DNA of 64,000 bases from ZC4RG29 sp032907565. GTDB taxonomy: Bacteria; Bacteroidota; Bacteroidia; Cytophagales; Cyclobacteriaceae. Below the pieces are notes generated by a model. It made no database searches and was not told where the DNA came from. It saw nothing but the letters and a program-made list of their open reading frames with translations. The stretch is from assembly GCA_032907565.1 (NCBI GenBank), contig JAJJPK010000061.1:1-64000 (forward strand), read 5' to 3'. The translations under genes and the position numbers were made by a program. Positions 25,819-33,938 of this stretch are shown piece after piece (position 1 is the stretch's first letter; each line of letters starts with the position of its first letter).

Positions 25819-26016
25819 ATGAAGAAGGAAGATATCAAAGCGTTGACATTGGCTGAACTGCGGGAGAAGATCGCAAGCGAAACGGAAGCGTTACGGAAGA
25901 TTCGCTTTGCTCACCAGGTTTCCTCCATCGAGAACCCGATGAAGATCAGGGAAACCAGGAGGCTACTGGCCCGTCTGAAAACGGAACTTACGATCAAGGA
26001 ATCCCAACAACAATAA
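25819..26016 (+). CDS. rpmC: 50S ribosomal protein L29
   Basis: A 65-residue two-helix L29 near the tunnel exit. KKEDIKALTLAELREKI and NPMKIRETRRLLARLKTEL are conserved. The frame is open from a TTG at 25804 inside the end of rplP, but the ATG at 25819 gives the family's usual N-terminus. Confidence 0.98.
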   Translation: MKKEDIKALTLAELREKIASETEALRKIRFAHQVSSIENPMKIRETRRLLARLKTELTIKESQQQ

Positions 26017-26020
26017 TCGG

Positions 26021-26281
26021 ATGGAAAAGAAAAGAAGTTTCAGAAAGGAAAGAATCGGCAAGGTCGTCAGCAATAAGATGCAAAAGTCGATCACCGTTGC
26101 GGTTGACCGCAAGGTAAAGCATCCGATCTATGGTAAGTTCGTAAGCCGTACCACGAAGTTTATGGCCCACGACGAAGAGAACGCCGCCGGCATTGGCGAC
26201 ACCGTCAGGATCATGGAGACACGGCCGCTGAGTAAGAAGAAGCGTTGGCGCCTGGTCGAGATCGTGGAAAAGGCGAAATAA
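26021..26281 (+). CDS. rpsQ: 30S ribosomal protein S17
   Basis: An 86-residue OB-fold S17. RKERIGKVVSNKMQKSITVAVDRKVKHPIYGKF is the conserved first half, and DTVRIMETRPLSKKKRWRLVEIVEKAK the end. It starts 4 nt after rpmC. Confidence 0.99.
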   Translation: MEKKRSFRKERIGKVVSNKMQKSITVAVDRKVKHPIYGKFVSRTTKFMAHDEENAAGIGDTVRIMETRPLSKKKRWRLVEIVEKAK

Positions 26282-26313
26282 CATTTAGGAACCGAGCATA
26301 AAGAGACAGTAAT

Positions 26314-26682
26314 ATGATACGCACGGAATCCCGGCTTAACGTAGCCGACAACAGCGGAGCCAAAGAGGTTCTTTGCATGCGCGTTTTGGGCGGCAGCGGC
26401 AAGCGCTATGCTACCGTGGGCGACAAGATCGTGGTTACGGTGAAGTCGGCTATGCCGAGCAGCCAGGTAAAGAAGGGAACGGTTTCCAAGGCGGTCGTCG
26501 TTCGCACCAAGAAGGAAGTAAGGCGCAAGGACGGCTCCTACATCCGTTTTGAAGATAACGCAGCAGTATTGCTGACGAACCAGGATGAGCCGCGTGGCAC
26601 GCGGATATTTGGCCCCGTGGCGCGCGAACTGCGGGAAAAACAGTTCATGAAGATTGTTTCATTAGCACCTGAAGTGCTCTGA
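26314..26682 (+). CDS. rplN: 50S ribosomal protein L14
   Basis: A 122-residue L14 at the subunit interface. MIRTESRLNVADNSGAKEVLCMRVLGGSG is the conserved start, and GTRIFGPVARELREKQFMKIVSLAPEVL the end. A 32-nt gap from rpsQ shows no promoter box. rplX follows after 4 nt. Confidence 0.99.
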   Translation: MIRTESRLNVADNSGAKEVLCMRVLGGSGKRYATVGDKIVVTVKSAMPSSQVKKGTVSKAVVVRTKKEVRRKDGSYIRFEDNAAVLLTNQDEPRGTRIFGPVARELREKQFMKIVSLAPEVL

Positions 26683-26686
26683 GATT

Positions 26687-27028
26687 ATGGAAAGAAAGTA
26701 TAACAAGCGACCGAAGCTGGGCATCAAGAAGGGCGACAAGGTCCGGGTGATAGCCGGTAACGACAAGGGCAAAGAAGGCACAGTATTGCAAGTGCTCGTC
26801 CGGGAAAACCGTGCCGTGGTTGAAGGGGTGCGCATCGTCTCCCGCCACGAGAAGCCTTCTGCCGGAAAGCCCGAAGGAGGCATTAAGCGGACGGAAGCCC
26901 CGATACACATCAGTAACCTGATGCTCATCGATCCGGCTACCGGTAAGCCTACGCGCGTTGGACGTAAGCTTAACGAAAAGGGCAAATTGCAACGGTACTC
27001 GAAGAAAACAGGAGAATTTATCAAGTGA
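26687..27028 (+). CDS. rplX: 50S ribosomal protein L24
   Basis: A 113-residue KOW-domain L24, an assembly initiator. KGDKVRVIAGNDKGKEGTVLQVL near residue 14 is the KOW motif. Its TGA shares one base with the rplE ATG (TGATG). Confidence 0.99.
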   Translation: MERKYNKRPKLGIKKGDKVRVIAGNDKGKEGTVLQVLVRENRAVVEGVRIVSRHEKPSAGKPEGGIKRTEAPIHISNLMLIDPATGKPTRVGRKLNEKGKLQRYSKKTGEFIK

Positions 27029-27579
27029 TGGCAACGCCAAGGTTAAAGAATTTATACCTCAAGGAAATCGTCCCGGCTCTGAAGGAGAAATTCCAGTATA
27101 GCTCGATTATGCAGGTCCCCAAGGTGGAAAAGATCTGCATCAACAAGGGAATGGGTGTCGCCGTGGCAGACAAGAAACTCATCGACATTGCAATTGAAGA
27201 GATCACGGCGATCACAGGCCAGCGGGCCGTGCCGACGAAGGCGAAAAAGGCGATCTCAAACTTCAAGCTGCGCGAGAACATGCCCATCGGCGTGCGCGTC
27301 ACGCTCCGGGGTGATCGCATGTACGAGTTTATGGACCGCCTGATGAATATCGCTCTGCCTCGTGTTCGCGACTTTCGAGGCGTGAATAACAAGGGCTTCG
27401 ACGGGCGGGGAAATTTTACCCTGGGCGTAAAGGAACAGATCATCTTTCCTGAGATCTCGATCGACAAGGTGAACAAGATCAGCGGTATGGACATTACGTT
27501 TGTCACAACCGCAAGAACAGACGAAGAAAGCTTTGAACTGCTGAAGGCATTTGGAATGCCTTTCGCAAATAAAAACTAA
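27028..27579 (+). CDS. rplE: 50S ribosomal protein L5
   Basis: A 183-residue L5, a 5S rRNA-binding protein of the central protuberance. MQVPKVEKICINKGMGVAV near residue 30 and LRDRMYEFMDRL-type and PRVRDFRGVNNKGFDGRGNFTLGVKEQIIFPEI blocks are conserved. The ATG at 27028 is preferred over the GTG one codon upstream. Confidence 0.99.
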   Translation: MATPRLKNLYLKEIVPALKEKFQYSSIMQVPKVEKICINKGMGVAVADKKLIDIAIEEITAITGQRAVPTKAKKAISNFKLRENMPIGVRVTLRGDRMYEFMDRLMNIALPRVRDFRGVNNKGFDGRGNFTLGVKEQIIFPEISIDKVNKISGMDITFVTTARTDEESFELLKAFGMPFANKN

Positions 27580-27584
27580 GGAAT

Positions 27585-27854
27585 ATGGCGAAATTATCGG
27601 TTATCGCGAGGCAACTGAAAAGGGAGCGGATGGTCGCTACGTACGCGGAGAAACGGAAGGCGCTGAAGGCTGCGGGCGATTACGCGGCATTGGACAAACT
27701 GCCGCGCAACGCGTCGCCCGTACGGCTAAAGAACCGTTGCAAATTGACGGGAAGGCCTAAGGGGTACATGCGCAAGTTCGGCATTTGCCGTAACGTGTTC
27801 CGCGAAATGGCCCACGAGGGAAAAATCCCCGGACTGACCAAGGCGAGCTGGTAA
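27585..27854 (+). CDS. rpsN: 30S ribosomal protein S14 (long, zinc-free type)
   Basis: An 89-residue S14 of the long form. It has only two Cys in the C-terminal region (NRCKLTGR and GICRNVF) instead of the CxxC pairs of the short zinc-binding form. It is 5 nt after rplE and is followed by an 86-nt gap that holds an internal promoter. Confidence 0.98.
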   Translation: MAKLSVIARQLKRERMVATYAEKRKALKAAGDYAALDKLPRNASPVRLKNRCKLTGRPKGYMRKFGICRNVFREMAHEGKIPGLTKASW

Positions 27855-27870
27855 GCCGCTCCGCGCGCTT

Positions 27871-27900
27871 TTGAATAAGAAAATAACTGAATATCTTTGC
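27871..27900 (+). promoter_or_regulatory. internal promoter between rpsN and rpsH
   Basis: TTTG (27871-27874), 18 nt, TATCTTTG (27893-27900) is as good a match as the promoter before rplC. The predicted start is near 27905, giving a ~36-nt leader before rpsH. It would allow separate expression of the distal spc genes, secY and the alpha block. Confidence 0.75.
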
Positions 27901-27903
27901 ACC

Positions 27904-27918
27904 CCCGTTTTTGACGGG
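27904..27918 (+). promoter_or_regulatory. hairpin at the 5' end of the rpsH leader
   Basis: CCCGT / ACGGG with a 5-nt loop begins at the predicted transcription start. In E. coli, S8 binds the spc mRNA to repress it; whether this small hairpin has such a role is inference only. Confidence 0.3.
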
Positions 27919-27940
27919 TTTGCTTTTAAATAAGGTAAAA

Positions 27941-28339
27941 ATGACTGATCCGATCGCTGACTATCTGACCCGGTTGCGGAACGCTATTAAGGCCAGGCAT
28001 CGCGTGGTAGACATCCCGGCGTCGAACCTGAAAAAGGAGATAACCAAGGTTTTGTTCGACAAGGGATACATCCTGAACTATAAGTTCGAGGATGGCAACC
28101 ACGGTCAGGGCAACATCAAAATTGCCCTCAAATACAACACGGAGACGCGTGAGCCAGCGATTACGCAGCTCAAGCGGATCAGTTCACCGGGTCTGCGGAA
28201 GTACGCGAGTGTAGACTCTATGCCCCGAGTCATGAACGGGCTGGGTATCGCGGTGTTGTCTACATCAAAAGGTGTAATGACCGATAAGGAAGCCCGGGTA
28301 CTCAACGTGGGCGGCGAAATATTGTGTTACGTCTACTAA
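27941..28339 (+). CDS. rpsH: 30S ribosomal protein S8
   Basis: A 132-residue S8. MTDPIADYLTRLRNAIKARH is the typical start, and KGVMTDKEARVLNVGGEILCYVY the conserved end. The ATG at 27941 follows the internal promoter; the upstream TTG frame extension overlaps the promoter and leader and is rejected. Confidence 0.99.
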   Translation: MTDPIADYLTRLRNAIKARHRVVDIPASNLKKEITKVLFDKGYILNYKFEDGNHGQGNIKIALKYNTETREPAITQLKRISSPGLRKYASVDSMPRVMNGLGIAVLSTSKGVMTDKEARVLNVGGEILCYVY

Positions 28340-28351
28340 AGAACAGCAAGG

Positions 28352-28903
28352 ATGTCGCGAATAGGTAAGATGTTATTGCCCCTCCCGTCTGGCGTGACCC
28401 TTACGGTAGCCGACGGTGTGGCCACGGTCAAGGGGCCTAAGGGCGAGTTGAAGCAGGCCATAGATCCGGAGTTTACCATTACCCAGGAGAATGGCTCGGT
28501 GGAGATTAAGCGGCCGACGGACCAGAAGCGTCACAAAGCGCTTCACGGCCTGTACCGGTCCTTGCTCGCGAACATGGTAGAAGGAGTGTCCAATGGCTTT
28601 AAGGTTAACCTTGAACTCGTGGGCGTCGGATACAAGGCCAGCGCGCAGTCGAACGTCCTGGAACTCAGCCTGGGCTATTCGCACAACATTTTCCTGGCGC
28701 TTCCTGAGGAAATCAAGGTAAAGACCGTGCAGGAAAAGGGGCAGAATCCCCTGATCATGCTGGAAGGTATCGACAAGCAGTTGATCGGCCAGGTGGCCGC
28801 GAAGATCCGCTCACTTCGCAAGGTGGAACCCTACAACGGTAAGGGGATCCGGTTTGTGGGCGAGCAGGTGCGCAGAAAGGCTGGAAAGGCAGCTGCTAAA
28901 TAA
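28352..28903 (+). CDS. rplF: 50S ribosomal protein L6
   Basis: A 183-residue L6 with two similar domains. MSRIGKMLLPLPSGVTLTV is the start, and the C-terminal EPYNGKGIRFVGEQVRRKAGKAAAK (from residue ~158) is the rRNA-binding part, conserved as YKGKGIRY in other species. Full length. Confidence 0.99.
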   Translation: MSRIGKMLLPLPSGVTLTVADGVATVKGPKGELKQAIDPEFTITQENGSVEIKRPTDQKRHKALHGLYRSLLANMVEGVSNGFKVNLELVGVGYKASAQSNVLELSLGYSHNIFLALPEEIKVKTVQEKGQNPLIMLEGIDKQLIGQVAAKIRSLRKVEPYNGKGIRFVGEQVRRKAGKAAAK

Positions 28904-28944
28904 GGAATAGGAAAGTAACGGCATCATAGCATAAAGGAATTACT

Positions 28945-29292
28945 ATGGCAGGCAAGTCACTTAGCAGGCGGAGAAGGATCCGGTATGGCATCCGCAAGAA
29001 AGTGGGTGGGACCAGTGAAAGACCCAGACTTTCCGTATTTCGGAGCAACCGGGGCATTTATGCCCAGCTGATCGATGATACGAAGGGCGTAACGCTGGCG
29101 GCAGCATCTACCGCTGCGATCGGCGAGAAGTCGCTGAACGTAACTACGTCGAAGGCGGTAGGAAAGAAACTGGCTGAGTTGGCGCGCTCGTCGGGCATTG
29201 AAAGGGTGGTGTTCGACCGCGGCGGATACCTGTATCATGGCAACGTCAAGGCCCTGGCCGACGGTGCGCGTGAAGGCGGACTCCAGTTTTGA
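28945..29292 (+). CDS. rplR: 50S ribosomal protein L18
   Basis: A 115-residue L18, a 5S rRNA-binding protein. RPRLSVFRSNRGIYAQLIDD near residue 26 and VVFDRGGYLYHGNVKALADGAREGGLQF at the end are diagnostic. It is followed by a 68-nt gap with degenerate TTGAAG-type octamers. Confidence 0.99.
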   Translation: MAGKSLSRRRRIRYGIRKKVGGTSERPRLSVFRSNRGIYAQLIDDTKGVTLAAASTAAIGEKSLNVTTSKAVGKKLAELARSSGIERVVFDRGGYLYHGNVKALADGAREGGLQF

Positions 29293-29293
29293 A

Positions 29294-29326
29294 AGGTTGA
29301 AGCGTTGAAGATTTGAAGATTGAATA
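29294..29326 (+). repeat. degenerate octamer repeats (TTGAAG type) between rplR and rpsE
   Basis: About four 8-nt units of the form xxTTGAAG follow directly on the rplR stop. The same unit type flanks the palindromes at 45.3 and 46.3 kb. No promoter box is visible here. Confidence 0.55.
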
Positions 29327-29360
29327 GTTATACAGCATTACCAGGATTGGATAACAGAAT

Positions 29361-29879
29361 ATGTCAGTAAGCAACATCAGCACGGTAAAGGCAAGCGAGA
29401 TCGACCTGAAGGAACGGGTTGTTGCCATCCAGCGTGTCGCGAAGGTGGTGAAGGGTGGCCGCCGTTTCAGCTTCGCCGCCATCGTGGTGGTGGGTGACGG
29501 CAACGGTGTGGTCGGCTATGGCCTGGGTAAGGCAAACGAAGTCACCGACGCGATCACCAAGGGTATCGACGACGCGAAGAAGCATCTGGTGAAGGTGCCC
29601 ATCATTCGCGGTACCGTTCCGCATGAAGCGATCGGTAAGTATGGTGGCGGTTTCGTGTTGCTGAAGCCTGCATCACCGGGTACCGGTGTAATTGCTGGTG
29701 GGGCTATGCGTGCTGTGTTGGAAAGCGCGGGCGTGGCTAACGTGCTGGCGAAGTCGAGGGGATCATCCAATCCTCACAACGTTGTGAAGGCGACGTTCAA
29801 GGCGCTCACGAGCATGCGGGATGCGCACACTATTGCGCGCAACCGCGGCATTCCATTGTCAAAGGTATTTAACGGTTAG
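29361..29879 (+). CDS. rpsE: 30S ribosomal protein S5
   Basis: A 172-residue S5, involved in decoding accuracy. RVVAIQRVAKVVKGGRRFSFAAIVVVGDGNGVVGYGLGKANEV spans residues ~18-60, and the second domain ends with NPHNVVKATFKAL. The ATG at 29361 is the only plausible start. rpmD begins 4 nt after the stop. Confidence 0.99.
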   Translation: MSVSNISTVKASEIDLKERVVAIQRVAKVVKGGRRFSFAAIVVVGDGNGVVGYGLGKANEVTDAITKGIDDAKKHLVKVPIIRGTVPHEAIGKYGGGFVLLKPASPGTGVIAGGAMRAVLESAGVANVLAKSRGSSNPHNVVKATFKALTSMRDAHTIARNRGIPLSKVFNG

Positions 29880-29883
29880 AGCG

Positions 29884-30063
29884 ATGGCTAAAGTCAGGAT
29901 AACACAGGTCCGCAGCTTGATCAACCGGCCTGAGACGCAGGTAAGAACCATGAAGGCTTTGGGTTTGGGTAGGATCAACCGCACTGTCGAGATTGAGTTG
30001 ACCCCCCAGATACAGGGCATGGTCCGTAAAGTAAATCACCTCGTCACGGTTAAAGAAGTTTGA
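29884..30063 (+). CDS. rpmD: 50S ribosomal protein L30
   Basis: A 59-residue L30. MAKVRITQVRSLINRPETQVRTMKALGLGRI is the typical N-terminus. The ATG at 29884 is used; the frame is open further upstream inside rpsE. rplO starts 2 nt later. Confidence 0.98.
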   Translation: MAKVRITQVRSLINRPETQVRTMKALGLGRINRTVEIELTPQIQGMVRKVNHLVTVKEV

Positions 30064-30065
30064 AG

Positions 30066-30512
30066 ATGAAATTGCACACACTCAAACCTGCAAAGGGATC
30101 GGTTCGGCCGAACAAGCGTCTTGGGCGTGGCCAGGGATCAGGAGGCTCTACTGCGGGCCGTGGTCACAAAGGCGCCAAGTCGCGCTCCGGGTATGCCCGG
30201 AAAGTGGGCTTTGAAGGAGGGCAGATGCCCCTTCAACGCCGGGTTCCGAAATTCGGGTTCAGGAACCCTAACAAGGAATACTTCAAGGCAGTAAACCTGG
30301 ACGTGCTCGAAGGTCTTGCTGAAAAAATCAGCACCGAAAGCGTGAGTGTACAGACGCTGGTCGATAACGGCATTGTCGGAAAAAGGGACCGCGTAAAGAT
30401 CCTCGGAAGGGGAGAACTGAAAAGGAAGCTTAGCGTGGAAGCCCACGCATTTTCAGCCACCGCCGTCAAGGCAATAGAAGGTGCCGGCGGCACGGCGACA
30501 ACGGTGAAATAA
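30066..30512 (+). CDS. rplO: 50S ribosomal protein L15
   Basis: A 148-residue L15. The basic Gly-rich N-terminus (RLGRGQGSGGSTAGRGHKGAKSRSG) threads into 23S rRNA. The ATG at 30066 is preferred to a TTG two codons earlier. Its TAA shares a base with the secY ATG. Confidence 0.99.
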   Translation: MKLHTLKPAKGSVRPNKRLGRGQGSGGSTAGRGHKGAKSRSGYARKVGFEGGQMPLQRRVPKFGFRNPNKEYFKAVNLDVLEGLAEKISTESVSVQTLVDNGIVGKRDRVKILGRGELKRKLSVEAHAFSATAVKAIEGAGGTATTVK

Positions 30513-31825
30513 TGAAGCGGTTCTTTACCACCATAAAGAATATTTTCTCGATCGAAGACCTTCGGGTGAGGATCCTGAATACGCTCGGCTACCTGATTAT
30601 CTTCAGGCTGGGTTCGTATATCGTCCTTCCCGGCATCGACCCGAACCTTCTCGATGCCGGCGCAACCGGCGGGATCTTCGACCTTATCAATACGTTCCTT
30701 GGCGGCTCGTTTAGTCGTGCCTCCATCTTTGCCCTGGGGATCATGCCGTACATCTCGGCATCGATCATCGTGCAATTGCTCACTGTGGCCTTTGCACCCT
30801 TCCAGAAGATGCAAAAGGAAGGGGAATCGGGACGCCGGAAGCTGAACCAGTACACGAGGGTATTGACAATCGTTATTACCGGATTTCAGTCGTATGGCTA
30901 TATCCGGGGGACCATCGATGCGGATGCCATCCTGAGGCCCGGGTTCTTCTTCTATTTTTCCTCGATTGTCATTCTGATCGCCGGCACCATGTTCTGCATG
31001 TGGCTGGGCGAACGGATTACCGATAAGGGGATTGGCAACGGTATTTCCATGCTGATCATGATCGGGATCATCAGCCGGTTCCCCGGCGCGGTCATCGCGG
31101 AGGCCGTTGACAAGCAAATCGCGGGTGCGCTGATCCTGATCGTGGAATTCCTGGCGCTGTTTATGGTGGTCGTGGGAACGATAATGCTAACCCAGGCGGT
31201 GCGACGAATACCAATACAGTATGCGAAACAGGTCATCGGCAATAAGCTATACGGCGGCAAGCGCGAATTCATCCCGATGAAGGTGAATGCAGCCGGCGTT
31301 ATGCCCATCATTTTTGCGCAGGCCCTGATGTTTATTCCTGCGCTGCTGGCGGGCATCTGGCGGGACAGCGATATCGGAGCCTATATCGGGTCTACGTTCT
31401 CCGACTTCACGTCGTGGCAGTATAACCTGTTGTTCGCGGTGCTGATTCTGATCTTCACGTTCTTCTACACGGCGATCACGATCAACGCGAACGACATCGC
31501 GGATAATTTGAAGCGGAACGGTGGCTTCATTCCTGGAATCAAGCCGGGTCGGCAGACGGCCGACTTCATCGATACGATACTTTCCCGGATCACTTTACCG
31601 GGTTCCATATTCCTGGCCATCATCGCCATCCTGCCCGCGTTTGCGGTCAGGGCCGGTGTGGGCCAGAACTTCGCCCAGTTTTATGGTGGCACGTCATTGC
31701 TGATCATGGTCGGGGTCATTCTCGACACGCTCCAGCAGATTGAAAGCTATCTGCTCATGCGGCACTACGAGGGCATGATGAAATCGGGCAGAGTGAAAGG
31801 ACGTTCTCAATTTGCTGCGGCCTGA
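30512..31825 (+). CDS. secY: protein translocase subunit SecY
   Basis: A 437-residue ten-helix channel subunit of the SecYEG complex of the inner membrane. LGIMPYISASIIVQLLTVAFAPFQKMQKEGESGRRKLNQYTR near residues 76-117 covers the second and third helices, and a C-terminal cytosolic loop contains the conserved GxxIPGIKPGRQTADFID region. It overlaps rplO by 1 nt, coupling translocon and ribosome supply. Confidence 0.99.
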   Translation: MKRFFTTIKNIFSIEDLRVRILNTLGYLIIFRLGSYIVLPGIDPNLLDAGATGGIFDLINTFLGGSFSRASIFALGIMPYISASIIVQLLTVAFAPFQKMQKEGESGRRKLNQYTRVLTIVITGFQSYGYIRGTIDADAILRPGFFFYFSSIVILIAGTMFCMWLGERITDKGIGNGISMLIMIGIISRFPGAVIAEAVDKQIAGALILIVEFLALFMVVVGTIMLTQAVRRIPIQYAKQVIGNKLYGGKREFIPMKVNAAGVMPIIFAQALMFIPALLAGIWRDSDIGAYIGSTFSDFTSWQYNLLFAVLILIFTFFYTAITINANDIADNLKRNGGFIPGIKPGRQTADFIDTILSRITLPGSIFLAIIAILPAFAVRAGVGQNFAQFYGGTSLLIMVGVILDTLQQIESYLLMRHYEGMMKSGRVKGRSQFAAA

Positions 31826-31834
31826 TTCCTGGGG

Positions 31835-32629
31835 ATGATTCATCTGAAAACCCCGGAAGAGATTGAACAAATCAGGCAGAGTGCGGACCTCCTGGGCCGG
31901 ACGCACGGCGAGATAGCTAAGCTGATAAAGCCGGGTGTCAGGACCATCGAACTGGATCATGTCGCCGAAACGTTTATCCGCGACCACGGCGGAACGCCTT
32001 CGTTCAAAAACTACAACGGCTTCCCCTGGTCACTCTGCATTTCGGTGAACGACGTCGTGGTGCACGGGTTTCCTGGGCAGTACACGTTGCGGGAGGGCGA
32101 CATCATCACGATCGATTGTGGTGTCAACCTGCACGGGTACCACAGTGATTCGGCCTATACGTATCCTACGGAGGGAACGCCAGAGGATACGTTACTGTTG
32201 TTGCATAGAACGCTGGATGCCCTTTACCTGGGAATCGCACAGGCGAAAGTCGGCAACCGGATGGGGGATATCAGTTATGCCATCCAGACCCACGTGGAAC
32301 AGTACGGCTACGGCGTAGTCCGGGAGTTGGTAGGACACGGAATTGGCAAAAGCCTGCATGAAGACCCGGAAGTGCCTAATTACGGCAAACGGGGCAAAGG
32401 GCCCAAGCTGGTGGAAGGGATGGTAATCGCCATTGAGCCGATGGTGAATCAGGGTTCGCGAAAGGTGGTGCAGGAGGCCGATGGGTGGACGATCCGCACG
32501 GCAGACCGCAAGCCGTCGGCGCACTTTGAGCATACAGTGGCAATAGGAAAAGAAGGAGCTGACATATTGACAACGCACAAGTATATCGAAGAAAATTATA
32601 CGTATAAGTGGCGAAACAAAAGTCAATAG
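31835..32629 (+). CDS. map: type I methionine aminopeptidase
   Basis: A 264-residue pita-bread-fold enzyme that removes the initiator Met. Metal ligands are visible: Asp in ITIDCGVNLHGYHSDSAYT (two Asp), His in LVGHGIG, Glu in AIEPMVNQG and Glu in FEHTVAIG. It lacks an N-terminal zinc-finger extension. It overlaps infA by 22 nt and lies between secY and infA as in many bacteria. Confidence 0.98.
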   Translation: MIHLKTPEEIEQIRQSADLLGRTHGEIAKLIKPGVRTIELDHVAETFIRDHGGTPSFKNYNGFPWSLCISVNDVVVHGFPGQYTLREGDIITIDCGVNLHGYHSDSAYTYPTEGTPEDTLLLLHRTLDALYLGIAQAKVGNRMGDISYAIQTHVEQYGYGVVRELVGHGIGKSLHEDPEVPNYGKRGKGPKLVEGMVIAIEPMVNQGSRKVVQEADGWTIRTADRKPSAHFEHTVAIGKEGADILTTHKYIEENYTYKWRNKSQ

Positions 32630-32826
32630 AACAGGACGGGACGATCACCGAAGCACTTTCGAACGCGATGTTCCGGGTGCAACTGGAAAACGGCCATGAG
32701 GTCCTGGCTCACATTTCCGGAAAGATGAGGATGAATTATATCCGTATCCTTCCTGGAGACCGCGTGAGGCTGGAAATGTCTCCGTACGATTTGACGAAGG
32801 GAAGAATCGTATTCAGATACAAGTAA
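32608..32826 (+). CDS. infA: translation initiation factor IF-1
   Basis: A 72-residue OB-fold protein that binds the ribosomal A site during initiation. IEQDGTITEALSNAMFRVQLENGHEVLAHISGKMRMNYIRILPGDRV is diagnostic. It uses a GTG start inside the end of map (22-nt overlap); no ATG is available in frame. Full length. Confidence 0.98.
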   Translation: MAKQKSIEQDGTITEALSNAMFRVQLENGHEVLAHISGKMRMNYIRILPGDRVRLEMSPYDLTKGRIVFRYK

Positions 32827-32832
32827 AAACCG

Positions 32833-32851
32833 ACGCCGGAACAGCCGGCGT
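32833..32851 (+). promoter_or_regulatory. hairpin between infA and rpmJ
   Basis: ACGCCGG / CCGGCGT with a 5-nt loop lies 7 nt after the infA stop and 15 nt before the rpmJ ATG. It lacks a T-run, so it is not a terminator; it may act in mRNA processing or control of rpmJ. Confidence 0.4.
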
Positions 32852-32866
32852 ACAAATGAAAAAGTG

Positions 32867-32983
32867 ATGAAAGTAAAGGCATCCATCAAGAAGCGCAGCG
32901 CGGATTGCAAAATCATCAGGCGGAAGGGGAAATTGTACGTCATCAACAAAAAGAATCCGCGGTACAAACAAAGACAAGGATAG
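32867..32983 (+). CDS. rpmJ: 50S ribosomal protein L36, zinc-free type
   Basis: A 38-residue L36 beginning MKVKASIKKRSADCKIIRRK and ending in NPRYKQRQG, exactly the family length. In zinc-binding L36 there are three Cys and one His; here only the Cys at position 14 remains, with Ser11, Asn27 and Tyr33 at the other positions, so zinc cannot be bound. It lies 40 nt after infA and 46 nt before rpsM. Confidence 0.96.
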   Translation: MKVKASIKKRSADCKIIRRKGKLYVINKKNPRYKQRQG

Positions 32984-33029
32984 TCTTTGAACGAACCATT
33001 GATTTGGAACAAGAGAAACTGAAGATAAC

Positions 33030-33410
33030 ATGGCACGTATAGCAGGTGTTGACATTCCGGATAACAAGCGAGGTGAGATCGGTCTTACCTACATTTTCGG
33101 CATTGGCAGAAGGTCTGCCCAGAGAATCCTTACCGAATCCAACGTGGATTGGAACAAGAAGGTAAAAGACTGGACCGACGAAGAATCGAATGCCATCCGG
33201 TCCGTCATAGCCGAGAAATATAAGATTGAAGGCGTACTCAAGTCGGAAATCCAACTGAGCATCAAACGCCTCATGGACATCGGCTGCTATAGGGGCCTGC
33301 GTCACAGAAAGGGTCTGCCTGTTCGTGGCCAGACCACGAAGAACAACGCGCGCACGCGCAAGGGCAAACGCAAGACGGTGGCGAATAAGAAGAAAGCAAC
33401 GAAGGGTTAA
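33030..33410 (+). CDS. rpsM: 30S ribosomal protein S13
   Basis: A 126-residue S13 at the head of the small subunit. MARIAGVDIPDNKRGEIGLTYIFGIGRRSAQ and the C-terminal GLRHRKGLPVRGQTTKNNARTRKGKRKTV are conserved. It has a basic tail that contacts P-site tRNA. Confidence 0.99.
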   Translation: MARIAGVDIPDNKRGEIGLTYIFGIGRRSAQRILTESNVDWNKKVKDWTDEESNAIRSVIAEKYKIEGVLKSEIQLSIKRLMDIGCYRGLRHRKGLPVRGQTTKNNARTRKGKRKTVANKKKATKG

Positions 33411-33435
33411 TACGATACAGTAAAACGAATTTGTA

Positions 33436-33831
33436 ATGGCAGCGGATAAGCGCAAAGACAAAGCAAAGAAACGGGTAGTGAACGTTGAAGCGGTAGGCCA
33501 GGCACACATCAGGGCTACGTTCAACAACATCATTATCTCCATGACCAACACGGCCGGTCAGGTTATTTCCTGGGCATCTGCCGGGAAGATGGGCTTCCGT
33601 GGGTCAAAGAAGAACACACCCTATGCGGCACAAACCGCAGCCCAGGAGTGCGCGTCGAAGGCGTTCGAACTGGGACTGCGAAAAGTGGAAGTCTTTGTGA
33701 AAGGTCCTGGCGCCGGCAGAGAATCGGCCATTCGAACGATCCAGATCGCCGGGATTGAGGTTACTGCCATCCGCGACGTTACGCCGCTGCCCCACAATGG
33801 ATGCCGGCCGCCGAAGAGGAGGAGGGTGTAA
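33436..33831 (+). CDS. rpsK: 30S ribosomal protein S11
   Basis: A 131-residue S11 of the platform. AHIRATFNNIIISMTNTAGQVISWASAGKMGFRGSKKNTPYAAQ spans residues ~22-66, and the C-terminal DVTPLPHNGCRPPKRRRV is nearly invariant in bacteria. A 107-nt gap follows, holding repeats. Confidence 0.99.
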   Translation: MAADKRKDKAKKRVVNVEAVGQAHIRATFNNIIISMTNTAGQVISWASAGKMGFRGSKKNTPYAAQTAAQECASKAFELGLRKVEVFVKGPGAGRESAIRTIQIAGIEVTAIRDVTPLPHNGCRPPKRRRV

Positions 33832-33835
33832 TAGA

Positions 33836-33901
33836 GGTAATCGGTAATCAGTAGTCAGTAATCAGTGGGTAATGGTAGAGAGGCGCAACGTGCGCGTCTT
33901 C
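33836..33901 (+). repeat. heptamer repeats (GGTAATC type) plus palindromic repeat, copy 2
   Basis: Four to five 7-nt units resembling GGTAATC (33836-33874) are followed by an imperfect palindrome, GTAGAGAGGCGC / GCGCGTCTTC (33875-33901). The layout (TCGGTAATC, then a GTAGAGA...TCT palindrome) matches copy 1 at 8.85 kb. It separates rpsK from rpsD inside the operon. Confidence 0.5.
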
Positions 33902-33938
33902 GAATAGACAAAAAAACAATTAGGTAACAAACGTCATT

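Noticed and set aside
30233..31117. 294-codon minus-strand open frame over secY
   Set aside because: It is antisense to rplO and secY, and its composition reflects the complement of those genes.
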